Shown one piece after another: positions 1 to 5,085 of a DNA stretch of 5,085 bases (positions are counted from its first letter, which is position 1; every line of letters begins with the position of its first letter). Source of the stretch: Actinomycetota bacterium (lineage in GTDB: Bacteria > Actinomycetota > CADDZG01 > WHSQ01); assembly GCA_013695055.1 (NCBI GenBank), contig JACDBF010000075.1, positions 1-5,085 on the forward strand, read 5' to 3'. Below the pieces are notes generated by a model. That model saw only the letters and a program-made list of their open reading frames with translations. It was not told the origin of the DNA and made no database searches. Both the position numbers and the translations under genes were made by a program.

Positions 1-1025
1 AAGGTCGCGGCGTCGACACGTCGAAGTTGGTTTTGTCGGGCAATGCTCATCTGATCATGCCGTATCACCTCGAGCTCGACAGGGTTCAAGAACGAAGACT
101 CGGCAGGAACAATTTAGGGACCACCAAAAAGGGGATCGGGCCGGCCTACGCGGACAAGGCCTCTCGCATTGGTTTACGTGTCGAGGATCTCCTTGATCGC
201 AAGATCTTCTCCGAGAAGCTGCGAGTGGCCATCAAAGAGAAGAACCTGCTGCTGACGCGCGTTTACGGCCGGCTGCCGGTCGATGCGGCCTCCATAGAGC
301 AGGAGTATTTCGCCTACGGCGAGAAGCTGGCGCCTTATATCGGCGATGCGGTGGGAATGGTGCAACGCGCGTTGGATCAAGGCAGGTCGGTCTTGTTCGA
401 AGGCGCACAGGCGACCATGCTCGATCTCGACCACGGGACTTATCCGTTCGTCACTTCCTCCAATCCAGTCGCCGGTGGCGCGTGCGCCGGCGCCGGAGTT
501 GGTCCCGGAGACATCTCCCGTGTCATCGGCATCTCCAAGGCTTATTGCACGCGTGTGGGGTCGGGACCGTTTCCCTCGGAAGCCGACCCGGCGGATTCCG
601 AAGAGCTGGTCGAAGCGGGGGCCGAGTACGGGACCACAACGGGTCGGAAACGCCGGTGTGGGTGGTTCGATGCAGTGGCGGCTCGCTATGCGGCGCGTCT
701 AAACACGTTGACCGAAGTAGTGGTCACAAAGCTCGACGTCCTCTCGCGCTTTGAGTCGCTCAAGGTCTGCATCGCATACGAGTATGAGGGCGATCGCTTC
801 GATCGCTTTCCGCCCAACCAGACCATCTTCAACAAGGCCCGGCCCGTGTACGAGGAGCTTCCGGGATGGACGCAGGAAATCTCTCATGCGCGCAAGCTCG
901 ATGAACTTCCGAAGGAAGCTAAGTCTTATCTCGAAACGATCCAGGAGTTAATGACGACGCCGGTTTCGTGGGCGTCGGTTGGACCGGGAAGGGACGAAGT
1001 GGTCCGGATCAGCGAGGGAGACTGA
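1..1025 (+). CDS. purA: Adenylosuccinate synthase (PurA), 5'-truncated by the window edge
   Basis: PurA is a cytoplasmic enzyme that joins IMP and aspartate using GTP to give adenylosuccinate, the first committed step to AMP. The frame is open from base 3 (GRGVDTSKLVLSGNAH) and ends at TGA 1023-1025. The TTG at 27 is therefore internal and not the start. About 340 residues are visible of a family length near 425-430. The missing N-terminus, including the GDEGKGK GTP loop, lies upstream. Visible family motifs are LGTTKKGIGPAY near 114-149, FEGAQ at 396-410 followed by DLDHGTYPFVTSSN, TTTGRKRRCGW (IMP/aspartate site) near 633-665, TKLDVL at 726-743 and SVGPGRDE at 975-998. No key motif is broken. 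It overlaps purD by one base (TGATG), which indicates coupled translation. The identification is secure; only the truncation limits it. Confidence 0.97.
   Translation, partial: GRGVDTSKLVLSGNAHLIMPYHLELDRVQERRLGRNNLGTTKKGIGPAYADKASRIGLRVEDLLDRKIFSEKLRVAIKEKNLLLTRVYGRLPVDAASIEQEYFAYGEKLAPYIGDAVGMVQRALDQGRSVLFEGAQATMLDLDHGTYPFVTSSNPVAGGACAGAGVGPGDISRVIGISKAYCTRVGSGPFPSEADPADSEELVEAGAEYGTTTGRKRRCGWFDAVAARYAARLNTLTEVVVTKLDVLSRFESLKVCIAYEYEGDRFDRFPPNQTIFNKARPVYEELPGWTQEISHARKLDELPKEAKSYLETIQELMTTPVSWASVGPGRDEVVRISEGD
1014..1020 (+). promoter_or_regulatory. Shine-Dalgarno of purD, inside the end of purA
   Basis: GAGGGAG sits a few bases before the ATG at 1025, and its GAGG core is 7 bases from the start. 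It fixes the purD start at 1025. The longer open frame back to a GTG at 968 would add 19 residues (MGVGWTGKGR...) that are shadow translation of purA and precede the conserved N-terminus MRALLLGSGGRES. Confidence 0.75.
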
Positions 1026-2314
1026 TGCGGGCTCTCCTGCTGGGCTCGGGAGGCCGCGAGAGCGCGCTCGCGTGGGCGTTGCATGGATCCTCTTCCGTGG
1101 ACGACCTCGTCGTTGCTCCGGGCAATCCCGGCATCGCTCGCATCGCTCGTACGGCGGGCGTCGACCCGACGGATGCGCGCTCGGTCGTGAAGCTGGCGTC
1201 CGAGATCGATGCGGATCTCGTCGTAATCGGGCCCGAGGCGCCTCTTGTAGCCGGAGTCGGCGACGCGCTGCGAGCCGAGGGCCGAAGCGTCTTCGGGCCG
1301 AGTGCGTCCGCCGCGCGCATAGAAGGCTCAAAGACTTTCGCGAAGGATCTGATGGATCGCACAGGGATACCAACTGCGCGCTGGGGAGCCTTCACCGACG
1401 TGCACAAGGCCGTGGCGTTCATGGACGAGTTGGGTCCGCCCTACGTGACCAAAGCGGACGGCCTCGCAGCGGGAAAGGGCGTCGTTGTCACACCAGAGCG
1501 AGGAGCGGCGCTCGAAGCGATTCAAGAGTGCCTGGTGCACGGCAAATTCGGGGCCTCCGGTCGCTCTGTCGTGGTCGAGGAGTTCCTCTCGGGCGAAGAG
1601 GTCTCGCTGATTGCCCTGACCGATGGCGAAACGGTGCGCGCGTGCGAGCCCGCGCAGGACTATAAGCGGGCGCTCGAGGATGATCGTGGACCGAACACCG
1701 GCGGCATGGGTTCCTACAGCCCGGTACCGATGTGTCCCGAAGGCCTCGCGCAGAGCGTTGCAGACGAGGTGATCGAACCCATGGTGCGCGCGACGTGCGC
1801 GGCGGCCGGACCGTTCATCGGAGCCATCTACGCGGGGCTGGTTCTTACCTCACAGGGAGCGAAGGTGCTCGAGTTCAACGCGCGCTTCGGCGATCCGGAA
1901 ACGCAAGCGCTCGTCCCGAGACTCATCTCCGACTTCGGAGAGGTGTGCATGGCTTGTGCTCACGGACGATTATCGGAGATCGAGCTCGAATGGCGGGCCG
2001 ACAAGTGCGTCTCGATTGTGCTCGCAGCGGGCGGCTATCCGGGCGGCTACGCAAAGGGGATCGAGATCACGGGAGTCGAAGCGGCCGCGCGCTGCGAGGG
2101 CGTACAGATCTTTCACGCCGGAACCGCCACCCAAGACGGAAAGCTCGTGACCAACGGGGGCCGCGTGCTGAACGTCAGCGCTCTAGGGGCGACGTTCGAG
2201 CAAGCGCGCTCCCGAGCGTATGAGGCCGCCGCCCTCATCCACTTCGAAGGCAAGCGAATGCGATCCGACATCGCGCTCAAAGCCGAAAAGCTCGAACGGG
2301 CAGAAGCGCAATGA
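1025..2314 (+). CDS. purD: Phosphoribosylamine--glycine ligase (GAR synthetase, PurD)
   Basis: PurD ligates phosphoribosylamine and glycine with ATP to form glycinamide ribonucleotide, the second step of purine synthesis. The 429-residue length is normal for the family. The N-domain holds GSGGRES (7-13), PGNPG (32-36) and GPEAPLVAGVGDAL (69-82). The ATP-grasp domain starts near residue 100 with KADGLAAGKGVVV (143-155) and EEFLSGEEVSL (185-195). It continues with PAQDYKRALEDDRGPNTGGM (209-228) and the metal/ATP site LEFNARFGDPETQ (282-294). The C-domain has AAGGYPGGYAKG (334-345), FHAGT (363-367) and TNGGRVLNVSALG (376-388). Two positions differ from the commonest wording: Ser for His in GREHA, and Tyr for His in QDHKR. 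All catalytic-looking Arg, Asn, Asp and Glu residues of RFGDPETQ are present. It overlaps purA by 1 base and purE by 4, so the three are one operon. Confidence 0.97.
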   Translation: MRALLLGSGGRESALAWALHGSSSVDDLVVAPGNPGIARIARTAGVDPTDARSVVKLASEIDADLVVIGPEAPLVAGVGDALRAEGRSVFGPSASAARIEGSKTFAKDLMDRTGIPTARWGAFTDVHKAVAFMDELGPPYVTKADGLAAGKGVVVTPERGAALEAIQECLVHGKFGASGRSVVVEEFLSGEEVSLIALTDGETVRACEPAQDYKRALEDDRGPNTGGMGSYSPVPMCPEGLAQSVADEVIEPMVRATCAAAGPFIGAIYAGLVLTSQGAKVLEFNARFGDPETQALVPRLISDFGEVCMACAHGRLSEIELEWRADKCVSIVLAAGGYPGGYAKGIEITGVEAAARCEGVQIFHAGTATQDGKLVTNGGRVLNVSALGATFEQARSRAYEAAALIHFEGKRMRSDIALKAEKLERAEAQ

Positions 2315-2775
2315 GCGTGCGCGTGGGAATCATCATGGGAAGTGAATCCGACATGCCGGTCATGAGCAAAGCGGGGCCGGTGTTCGAGCGCTTTCAGGTC
2401 GACTACGAGATCGAGGTCATGTCCGCGCATCGCAAGCCGGAGCGCGTCTCTGAGTACGCTCTGTCAGCGGAAGAGCGCGGCCTGCAGGTGGTCATAGCGG
2501 GCGCGGGCATGGCGGCGCACTTGCCGGGGGTCGTGGCCGCGCACACTTCGCTGCCCGTGATCGGAGTTCCTCTCTATCAGGAGACGCTCTCGGGGCAGGA
2601 CGCTCTGTATTCGTGCGTTCAGATGCCGCCGGGTGTGCCGGTGGCTACGGTCGCCATCGGCGGGGCCAAGAACGCGGCCGTGCTTGCGTGTCAGATCATC
2701 GCGGTAGGAGACGACGGACTCAGGGAGCGGCTGCGGGCCTTCAAACGAGATCTGGCCGAGGGCCTGAAGCTCTGA
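2311..2775 (+). CDS. purE: N5-carboxyaminoimidazole ribonucleotide mutase (class I PurE)
   Basis: Class I PurE is a small cytoplasmic enzyme that moves the carboxyl group of N5-CAIR to C4, giving CAIR. It normally works after PurK, which is not in this window. The 154-residue length is typical. Visible motifs are GSESD (10-14), SAHRKP (38-43, with the catalytic His40), AGAGMAAHLPG (63-73), IGVP (84-87) and VQMPPGVPVATVAIGGAKNA (103-122). The SAHR and AAHLPG forms mark class I rather than the class II AIR carboxylase (SAHK). Met67 sits where most members have Gly, and Lys42 where Thr is commonest. The ATG overlaps the purD stop as ATGA. No strong Shine-Dalgarno is visible before it, so initiation probably relies on ribosomes finishing purD. 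No terminator-like hairpin follows the stop at 2775. Confidence 0.96.
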   Translation: MSVRVGIIMGSESDMPVMSKAGPVFERFQVDYEIEVMSAHRKPERVSEYALSAEERGLQVVIAGAGMAAHLPGVVAAHTSLPVIGVPLYQETLSGQDALYSCVQMPPGVPVATVAIGGAKNAAVLACQIIAVGDDGLRERLRAFKRDLAEGLKL

Positions 2776-2845
2776 CGCCGCCTTCTTCCGCCCGGCCGAG
2801 TGCTCGCATGAGGAGCGTCCCGGTGATCTGCCCTGTGGGGTGCTG

Positions 2846-3730
2846 ATGGGCGTCCTCCTGGGACTCGCGGCCGCGACCCTCTACGGCGTCTCCGATTTCG
2901 CCGGAGGAATCGCCGCTAAGCGAGCCGCGCTCCTGACGGTCGTTCTGTCATCAGAGCTCGCCGCGCTCGTCGTCCTGCTGGCCGTCTTGCCGTGGCTGGC
3001 GGCCTCCGGCCCCACCGGCGAAGGGCTCTACTGGGGTGCGGGCGCGGGCGTCGCCGGAACGGCCGGAATCGCCTTGCTCTATCGGGGCCTGGCGGCCGGG
3101 CGAATGGCGATCGTGGCTCCCGTCTCGGCCGTGGTGGGCGCTCTGGTCCCGGTGGCGGCGGGCCTTTTCTCGGGTGAGCGACCTAGTCTCGTTGCCCTCG
3201 TTGGCGTGGCCGTCGCGCTGGTGGCCGTCGCCCTGGTCGCCTCGGCCGCAGGAGACGACGCGCCGGCCGCAGGAGACGACGCGCCGGCCGGAGGGAGCCG
3301 GCCCTCGATGGCGGCCCTGTCTCGCTCGGGGCTCTTCGACGGCCTCGGGGCGGGCGTGGGCTTCGGCCTCCTGTTCGTCCTTTACGCGGCTCCCGGCCCC
3401 GATGCGGGCCCATGGCCCGTGGTCGGCTCCAAGGCCGCATCGTTGCTTTTTATCGGGACCCTGGCCGCGGCCCGGCGATCTCCCATCGTGCCCCCGCGCG
3501 CCTCGCTGGGCCTCGTGGTTACGGCTGGGGGACTGGGGGTGACGGCCAATGTCCTCTATCTGGTCGCGGCCCGGAACGGACTTCTCTCTTTGGTGGCGGT
3601 GGTCACCGCTCTCTATCCGGCCGCCACCGTGGCTCTGGCCAGGTTCGTCCTCCACGAGCGACTGGGCCGAGCGCAGCTGGTGGGCATCGTCCTAGCCCTG
3701 GGGGCCGTGGCCTTGATAGCGACGGGCTGA
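2846..3730 (+). CDS. EamA/DMT-superfamily transporter, ten predicted membrane helices
   Basis: This is a probable inner-membrane carrier of the drug/metabolite transporter superfamily; the substrate cannot be read from the sequence. From ATG 2846 it is 294 residues, the usual EamA length. Hydrophobic segments lie near 2-22, 29-51, 61-80, 86-108, 115-134, 166-183, 190-208, 219-242, 246-266 and 277-293. That is two five-helix EamA halves. Each half ends with the family pattern in which a hydrophobic helix is followed by a Glu-containing turn: FSGERPS near 108-114 and LHERLG near 269-274. The inter-half linker carries a tandem AGDDAPA duplication. ATG 2846 has GGGG five bases upstream; an in-frame GTG at 2840 would add two residues. 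The 70-base gap after purE has no terminator, so read-through from the pur operon is possible. The gene is GC-richer than purE and is very rich in Ala, Gly and Val. A link to purine export is only a guess from position. Confidence 0.9.
   Translation: MGVLLGLAAATLYGVSDFAGGIAAKRAALLTVVLSSELAALVVLLAVLPWLAASGPTGEGLYWGAGAGVAGTAGIALLYRGLAAGRMAIVAPVSAVVGALVPVAAGLFSGERPSLVALVGVAVALVAVALVASAAGDDAPAAGDDAPAGGSRPSMAALSRSGLFDGLGAGVGFGLLFVLYAAPGPDAGPWPVVGSKAASLLFIGTLAAARRSPIVPPRASLGLVVTAGGLGVTANVLYLVAARNGLLSLVAVVTALYPAATVALARFVLHERLGRAQLVGIVLALGAVALIATG
3244..3285 (+). repeat. In-frame 21-base tandem duplication in the transporter linker
   Basis: Two identical, directly adjacent 21-base units (3244-3264 and 3265-3285) begin GGCCGCAGGAGACGAC. 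A further five bases (GGCCG, 3286-3290) match the start of a third unit. Because 21 is a multiple of three, the duplication keeps the frame and gives AGDDAPA twice. It falls between helix 5 and helix 6, the loop joining the two EamA halves, where length changes are tolerated. Confidence 0.95.
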
Positions 3731-3757
3731 TCCCGCCCTCCCGCCTCCCCGCCCCCC
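3731..3757 (-). other. C-rich tract on +, G-quadruplex-like motif on -
   Basis: Directly after the transporter stop, 21 of 27 bases on the + strand are C, in runs of 3, 3, 3, 2, 4 and 6 separated by single G or T bases. On the - strand this gives five G-runs of three or more with short loops of 1 to 4 bases, which fits the usual G3+N1-7 quadruplex pattern. In a methyltransferase read-through transcript it would come straight after the hairpin. In the transporter transcript the same tract is C-rich and G-poor, like a Rho loading region. The pattern is seen; any function is inferred. Confidence 0.5.
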
Positions 3758-3802
3758 GAGTGGGTGTCAGGTGGCGCATACCGCCATTCACCACCCACTC
3801 GG
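3756..3802. terminator. Probable bidirectional terminator hairpin between convergent genes
   Basis: CCGAGTGGGTG (3756-3766) is perfectly complementary to CACCCACTCGG (3792-3802), an 11-base-pair stem. Inside it, after a 3x3 internal loop, two G-U pairs and TGGCG/CGCCA form a second stem around a five-base loop. The hairpin lies 25 bases after the transporter stop and can form on both strands, as expected where two genes converge. Neither side has a T-run, so it would be a U-less terminator of the kind proposed for high-GC Gram-positives. Its right arm is coding: the last codons of the methyltransferase and its stop (3788-3790) lie inside the structure. Confidence 0.7.
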
Positions 3803-4597
3803 CCGGGCCGCGGGGAGGTCGTAGGCTCGCCAGTCGATGCGGTGGGGCAGCTCACGATCTGCGCCGAGATCCCCGAGCTCGCCCTCGGCCCAGATCCGCA
3901 CCGCCGCCGCCGCTCGCTCCCGCTCGGGGGCCGGGGTGTCCCAGGCGATCGAGTAGAGGCCCCTCGCGAGGTCGGATATCTGAGTTTCTGGGTTGAACGA
4001 GGTCGTGAACTCGATGGGCGTCAGCCGCCGCACCGCCAAGCCCAACGCGGTCATCGCCTCGTCGACCTCCGAGACGTCCTTGGCGCCGGGGCGCTCGGCC
4101 CCGATCTCGTTCCTGAACCGCTCTTGAATGGCCCCCCAATCGCTCGCCGCCCACCCGCCGAGATCGATCAGGATGACGCCGCCCGGGCGCACGACCCGGG
4201 CAAGCTCGACGGCCGCCTCTCGCCACGGGGAGATCAGATGGAGCACGTGGCATGCGACCGCGCCACCGGCCGAATCGTCGGCTAACGGCAGTGCCGTCGC
4301 GTCGGCGATGGCGATGGGAAAAGGAGCGTGCCCTCCGGCCTTGGCCACGAGACGCGCGAGCATGGGGGCCGAGAGGTCGACTCCGGTCATCGGAATTCCC
4401 GCGGAATTGAGGGGCAAGGCGATGCGGCCGGTGCCGACGCCGATCTCGAGTGTCGTGGAACGGCCCCGGAGCTCGCCCGCCAGCAACTCGGTGACCGAAC
4501 GCTGCGCGGCCTCGGGCAAAGAGCGCGTGCGGTCGTAATAGTCGCTGGCCCGGTCGAATACGACGGAACGAGATTCGTGTGACGCCACGGAGATCAC
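3788..4597 (-). CDS. Class I SAM-dependent methyltransferase (Methyltransf_11/25 type)
   Basis: This is a probable cytoplasmic methyltransferase with a Rossmann fold; its substrate is unknown. It has 269 residues from GTG 4597. The N-terminal stretch VFDRASDYYDRTRSLP (13-28) is a lead-in common in this group. Motif I is LEIGVGTGRIALPL (50-63), followed by the acidic ribose-binding position in TGVDLS (71-76), then IADATALPLADDS (97-109), HVLHLI (117-122) and RPGG (137-140). The C-terminal third (about 150-269) is variable and probably forms the substrate cap. No membrane segment or signal peptide is seen. The start is uncertain: neither GTG 4597 nor the in-frame GTG 4588 has a clear Shine-Dalgarno, and a -10-like box overlapping 4597 would favour a leaderless start at 4588. 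It is convergent with the transporter and divergent from purB. Nothing ties it to purine synthesis except location. Confidence 0.9.
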   Translation of the reverse strand: MISVASHESRSVVFDRASDYYDRTRSLPEAAQRSVTELLAGELRGRSTTLEIGVGTGRIALPLNSAGIPMTGVDLSAPMLARLVAKAGGHAPFPIAIADATALPLADDSAGGAVACHVLHLISPWREAAVELARVVRPGGVILIDLGGWAASDWGAIQERFRNEIGAERPGAKDVSEVDEAMTALGLAVRRLTPIEFTTSFNPETQISDLARGLYSIAWDTPAPERERAAAAVRIWAEGELGDLGADRELPHRIDWRAYDLPAARPSGW

Positions 4598-4601
4598 TTT
4601 A
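4596..4601 (-). promoter_or_regulatory. Possible -10 box of the methyltransferase gene
   Basis: Read on the - strand, 4601 to 4596 is TAAAGT, a TAnnnT -10 match. Seven bases further on is GTG 4588, where transcription would begin, so the transcript could be leaderless. The box overlaps the alternative start GTG 4597. No TTGACA-like -35 is visible at 16-18 bases upstream, so this stays tentative. Confidence 0.3.
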
Positions 4602-4602
4602 C

Positions 4603-4641
4603 GGTCCCGGCCCCCATCTGGTGCCCCCGGGAACTGGGACC
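4603..4641. promoter_or_regulatory. Imperfect dyad in the divergent methyltransferase/purB gap
   Basis: GGTCCCGG (4603-4610) and CTGGGACC (4634-4641) are inverted repeats matching at seven of eight positions; the eighth would be a G-U pair in RNA. The arms flank a 23-base GC-rich centre that contains the palindrome CCCGGG. The dyad spans the space between the two outward-facing -10-like boxes, where an operator would be expected. Chance in GC-rich DNA is a real alternative. Confidence 0.25.
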
Positions 4642-4650
4642 TCTTCTCTA

Positions 4651-4656
4651 TAGGAT
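4651..4656 (+). promoter_or_regulatory. purB -10-like box overlapping a Shine-Dalgarno
   Basis: TAGGAT (4651-4656) is a TAnnnT -10 match ending six bases before ATG 4663, so transcription would start at or near the start codon (leaderless). The same bases contain AGGA (4652-4655), a Shine-Dalgarno core 7 bases from the ATG. Either reading supports the start at 4663. The frame is closed upstream by TAG 4651-4653. No convincing -35 is seen, so whether purB has its own promoter here is unproven. Confidence 0.4.
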
Positions 4657-4662
4657 GACGTG

Positions 4663-5085
4663 ATGATTCCGCGCTACAGCCGAGATGAGATGGCGTTCAT
4701 CTTCTCCGAGCGCGCGAAGTTTTCCCGCTGGCTCGATATCGAGATCCTGGCCGTGGAAGCGCGCGTGCGCCTGGGTGAAGTGAAAGTCGAGGATCTGTCT
4801 GCGATAAAGGAAGGCGCTTCTTTCGATCTCGAGCGCATCGCCGAGCTCGAAGCGCTCAGGCACCACGACGTGGTTGCGTTCGTCGAGAACGTGCGTGAAA
4901 ACGTCGGCGATGCCGGCCGGCATCTTCACTACGGCCTCACATCCTCGGATGTCGTCGACACCGCAACCGCGGTGGCGTTGCGGGACGCGTGCGACCTTCT
5001 GATCGAAGATGTCGGAAGGCTCACTCAGTCGGTGCGCGCCAAGGCCCTCGAGCATCGCAACACCCTCATGGCGGGCCGGACACAC
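4663..5085 (+). CDS. purB: Adenylosuccinate lyase (PurB), 3'-truncated by the window edge
   Basis: PurB is a homotetrameric cytoplasmic enzyme of the fumarase/aspartase superfamily. It releases fumarate twice in purine synthesis: from SAICAR to give AICAR, and from adenylosuccinate (the PurA product) to give AMP. The frame runs open from ATG 4663 to the window end: 141 residues of roughly 430-470. The opening MIPRYSRDEM is the family start. HHDVVAF (67-73), HYGLTSSDVVDTA (89-101) and GRTH (138-141) follow. His68, His89 and His141 fall at the same numbers as the active-site histidines known in the Bacillus subtilis enzyme. The signature GSSxMPxKxNP loop lies beyond the window. AGGA seven bases upstream supports this start; an in-frame GTG at 4660 is the only other candidate. 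It resumes the pur gene run after the transporter/methyltransferase pair. Confidence 0.96.
   Translation, partial: MIPRYSRDEMAFIFSERAKFSRWLDIEILAVEARVRLGEVKVEDLSAIKEGASFDLERIAELEALRHHDVVAFVENVRENVGDAGRHLHYGLTSSDVVDTATAVALRDACDLLIEDVGRLTQSVRAKALEHRNTLMAGRTH

Noticed and set aside
791..808. Tandem CGATCGCTT pair, including a GCGATCGC octamer like the cyanobacterial HIP1 element
   Set aside because: There is a single occurrence inside purA encoding DRFDRF, and I saw no other copies. One octamer in a GC-rich gene is not evidence of an element.
968..1024. Extended 5' end of purD from GTG 968
   Set aside because: The extra 19 residues overlap purA and precede the conserved PurD N-terminus; a good Shine-Dalgarno at 1014-1020 points to ATG 1025.
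1131..1148. Tandem GCATCGCTC pair in purD
   Set aside because: It encodes IARIAR in a normal part of the N-domain; a nine-base repeat is unremarkable in coding sequence.
2790..2806. Possible terminator after purE (CGAG-TG-CTCG)
   Set aside because: The stem is only four base pairs with a two-base loop and no T-run, too weak to call.
3405..3419. Inverted repeat CGGGCC-CAT-GGCCCG
   Set aside because: It lies in the middle of the transporter coding region with a three-base loop and no T-run; probably chance in GC-rich sequence.
2951..3655. Long - strand open frame (234 codons) opposite the transporter
   Set aside because: Stop codons are rare in GC-rich DNA. The product is a low-complexity Arg/Gly/His-rich string including the antisense of the 21-base repeat, while the + frame gives a coherent ten-helix EamA protein.
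3764..4285. + strand open frame over the end of the methyltransferase
   Set aside because: It is antisense to a well-supported methyltransferase, has Arg/Pro/Gly-rich composition and no motif, and would start inside the hairpin.
4648..5085. Open frame of 145 codons on the - strand across the right end
   Set aside because: It is the antisense shadow of purB, whose + frame carries three intact active-site histidine motifs and a start with a Shine-Dalgarno. The - frame shows no recognisable domain.

Overview
This window is a stretch of high-GC bacterial chromosome built around de novo purine biosynthesis. Five reading frames look real, and together they cover nearly all of it. The overall GC richness, the one- and four-base gene overlaps, the PurA wording around the FEGAQ motif (GGACAGAGVGP), and TAnnnT -10 elements lying just ahead of start codons all suggest an Actinomycetota-like organism. 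That assignment is an inference from style and is not proven by the window. There is no rRNA, tRNA, CRISPR array, transposase, integrase or phage gene.

Left part (1-2775, + strand): the 3' three-quarters of purA (adenylosuccinate synthase, 5' end outside the window), then purD (GAR synthetase), then purE (class I N5-CAIR mutase). The genes are joined by a TGATG junction (1-base overlap) and an ATGA junction (4-base overlap), so they are almost certainly one translationally coupled operon. 

Middle part (2776-4597): a GC-richer pair of convergent genes that are not purine enzymes. On the + strand is a ten-helix EamA/DMT-family transporter, 70 bases after purE. On the - strand is a class I SAM-dependent methyltransferase. 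Their 3' ends meet at a strong U-less hairpin (3756-3802) whose right arm encodes the methyltransferase C-terminus. Beside it is a C-rich/G-rich tract (3731-3757) that matches a G-quadruplex pattern on the methyltransferase strand.

Right part (4598-5085): a 65-base divergent gap with -10-like boxes facing both ways and an imperfect dyad, then the first 141 codons of purB (adenylosuccinate lyase, cut by the window end). PurA and PurB together convert IMP to AMP. PurD, PurE and the second activity of PurB act earlier, on the way to IMP. The partner of a class I PurE, PurK, is not in the window.

The most noteworthy points are the transporter/methyltransferase pair interrupting the pur run between purE and purB, and the unusual structure where that pair converges. 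I see no convincing evidence of a wholly new system; most of the window is ordinary core metabolism.
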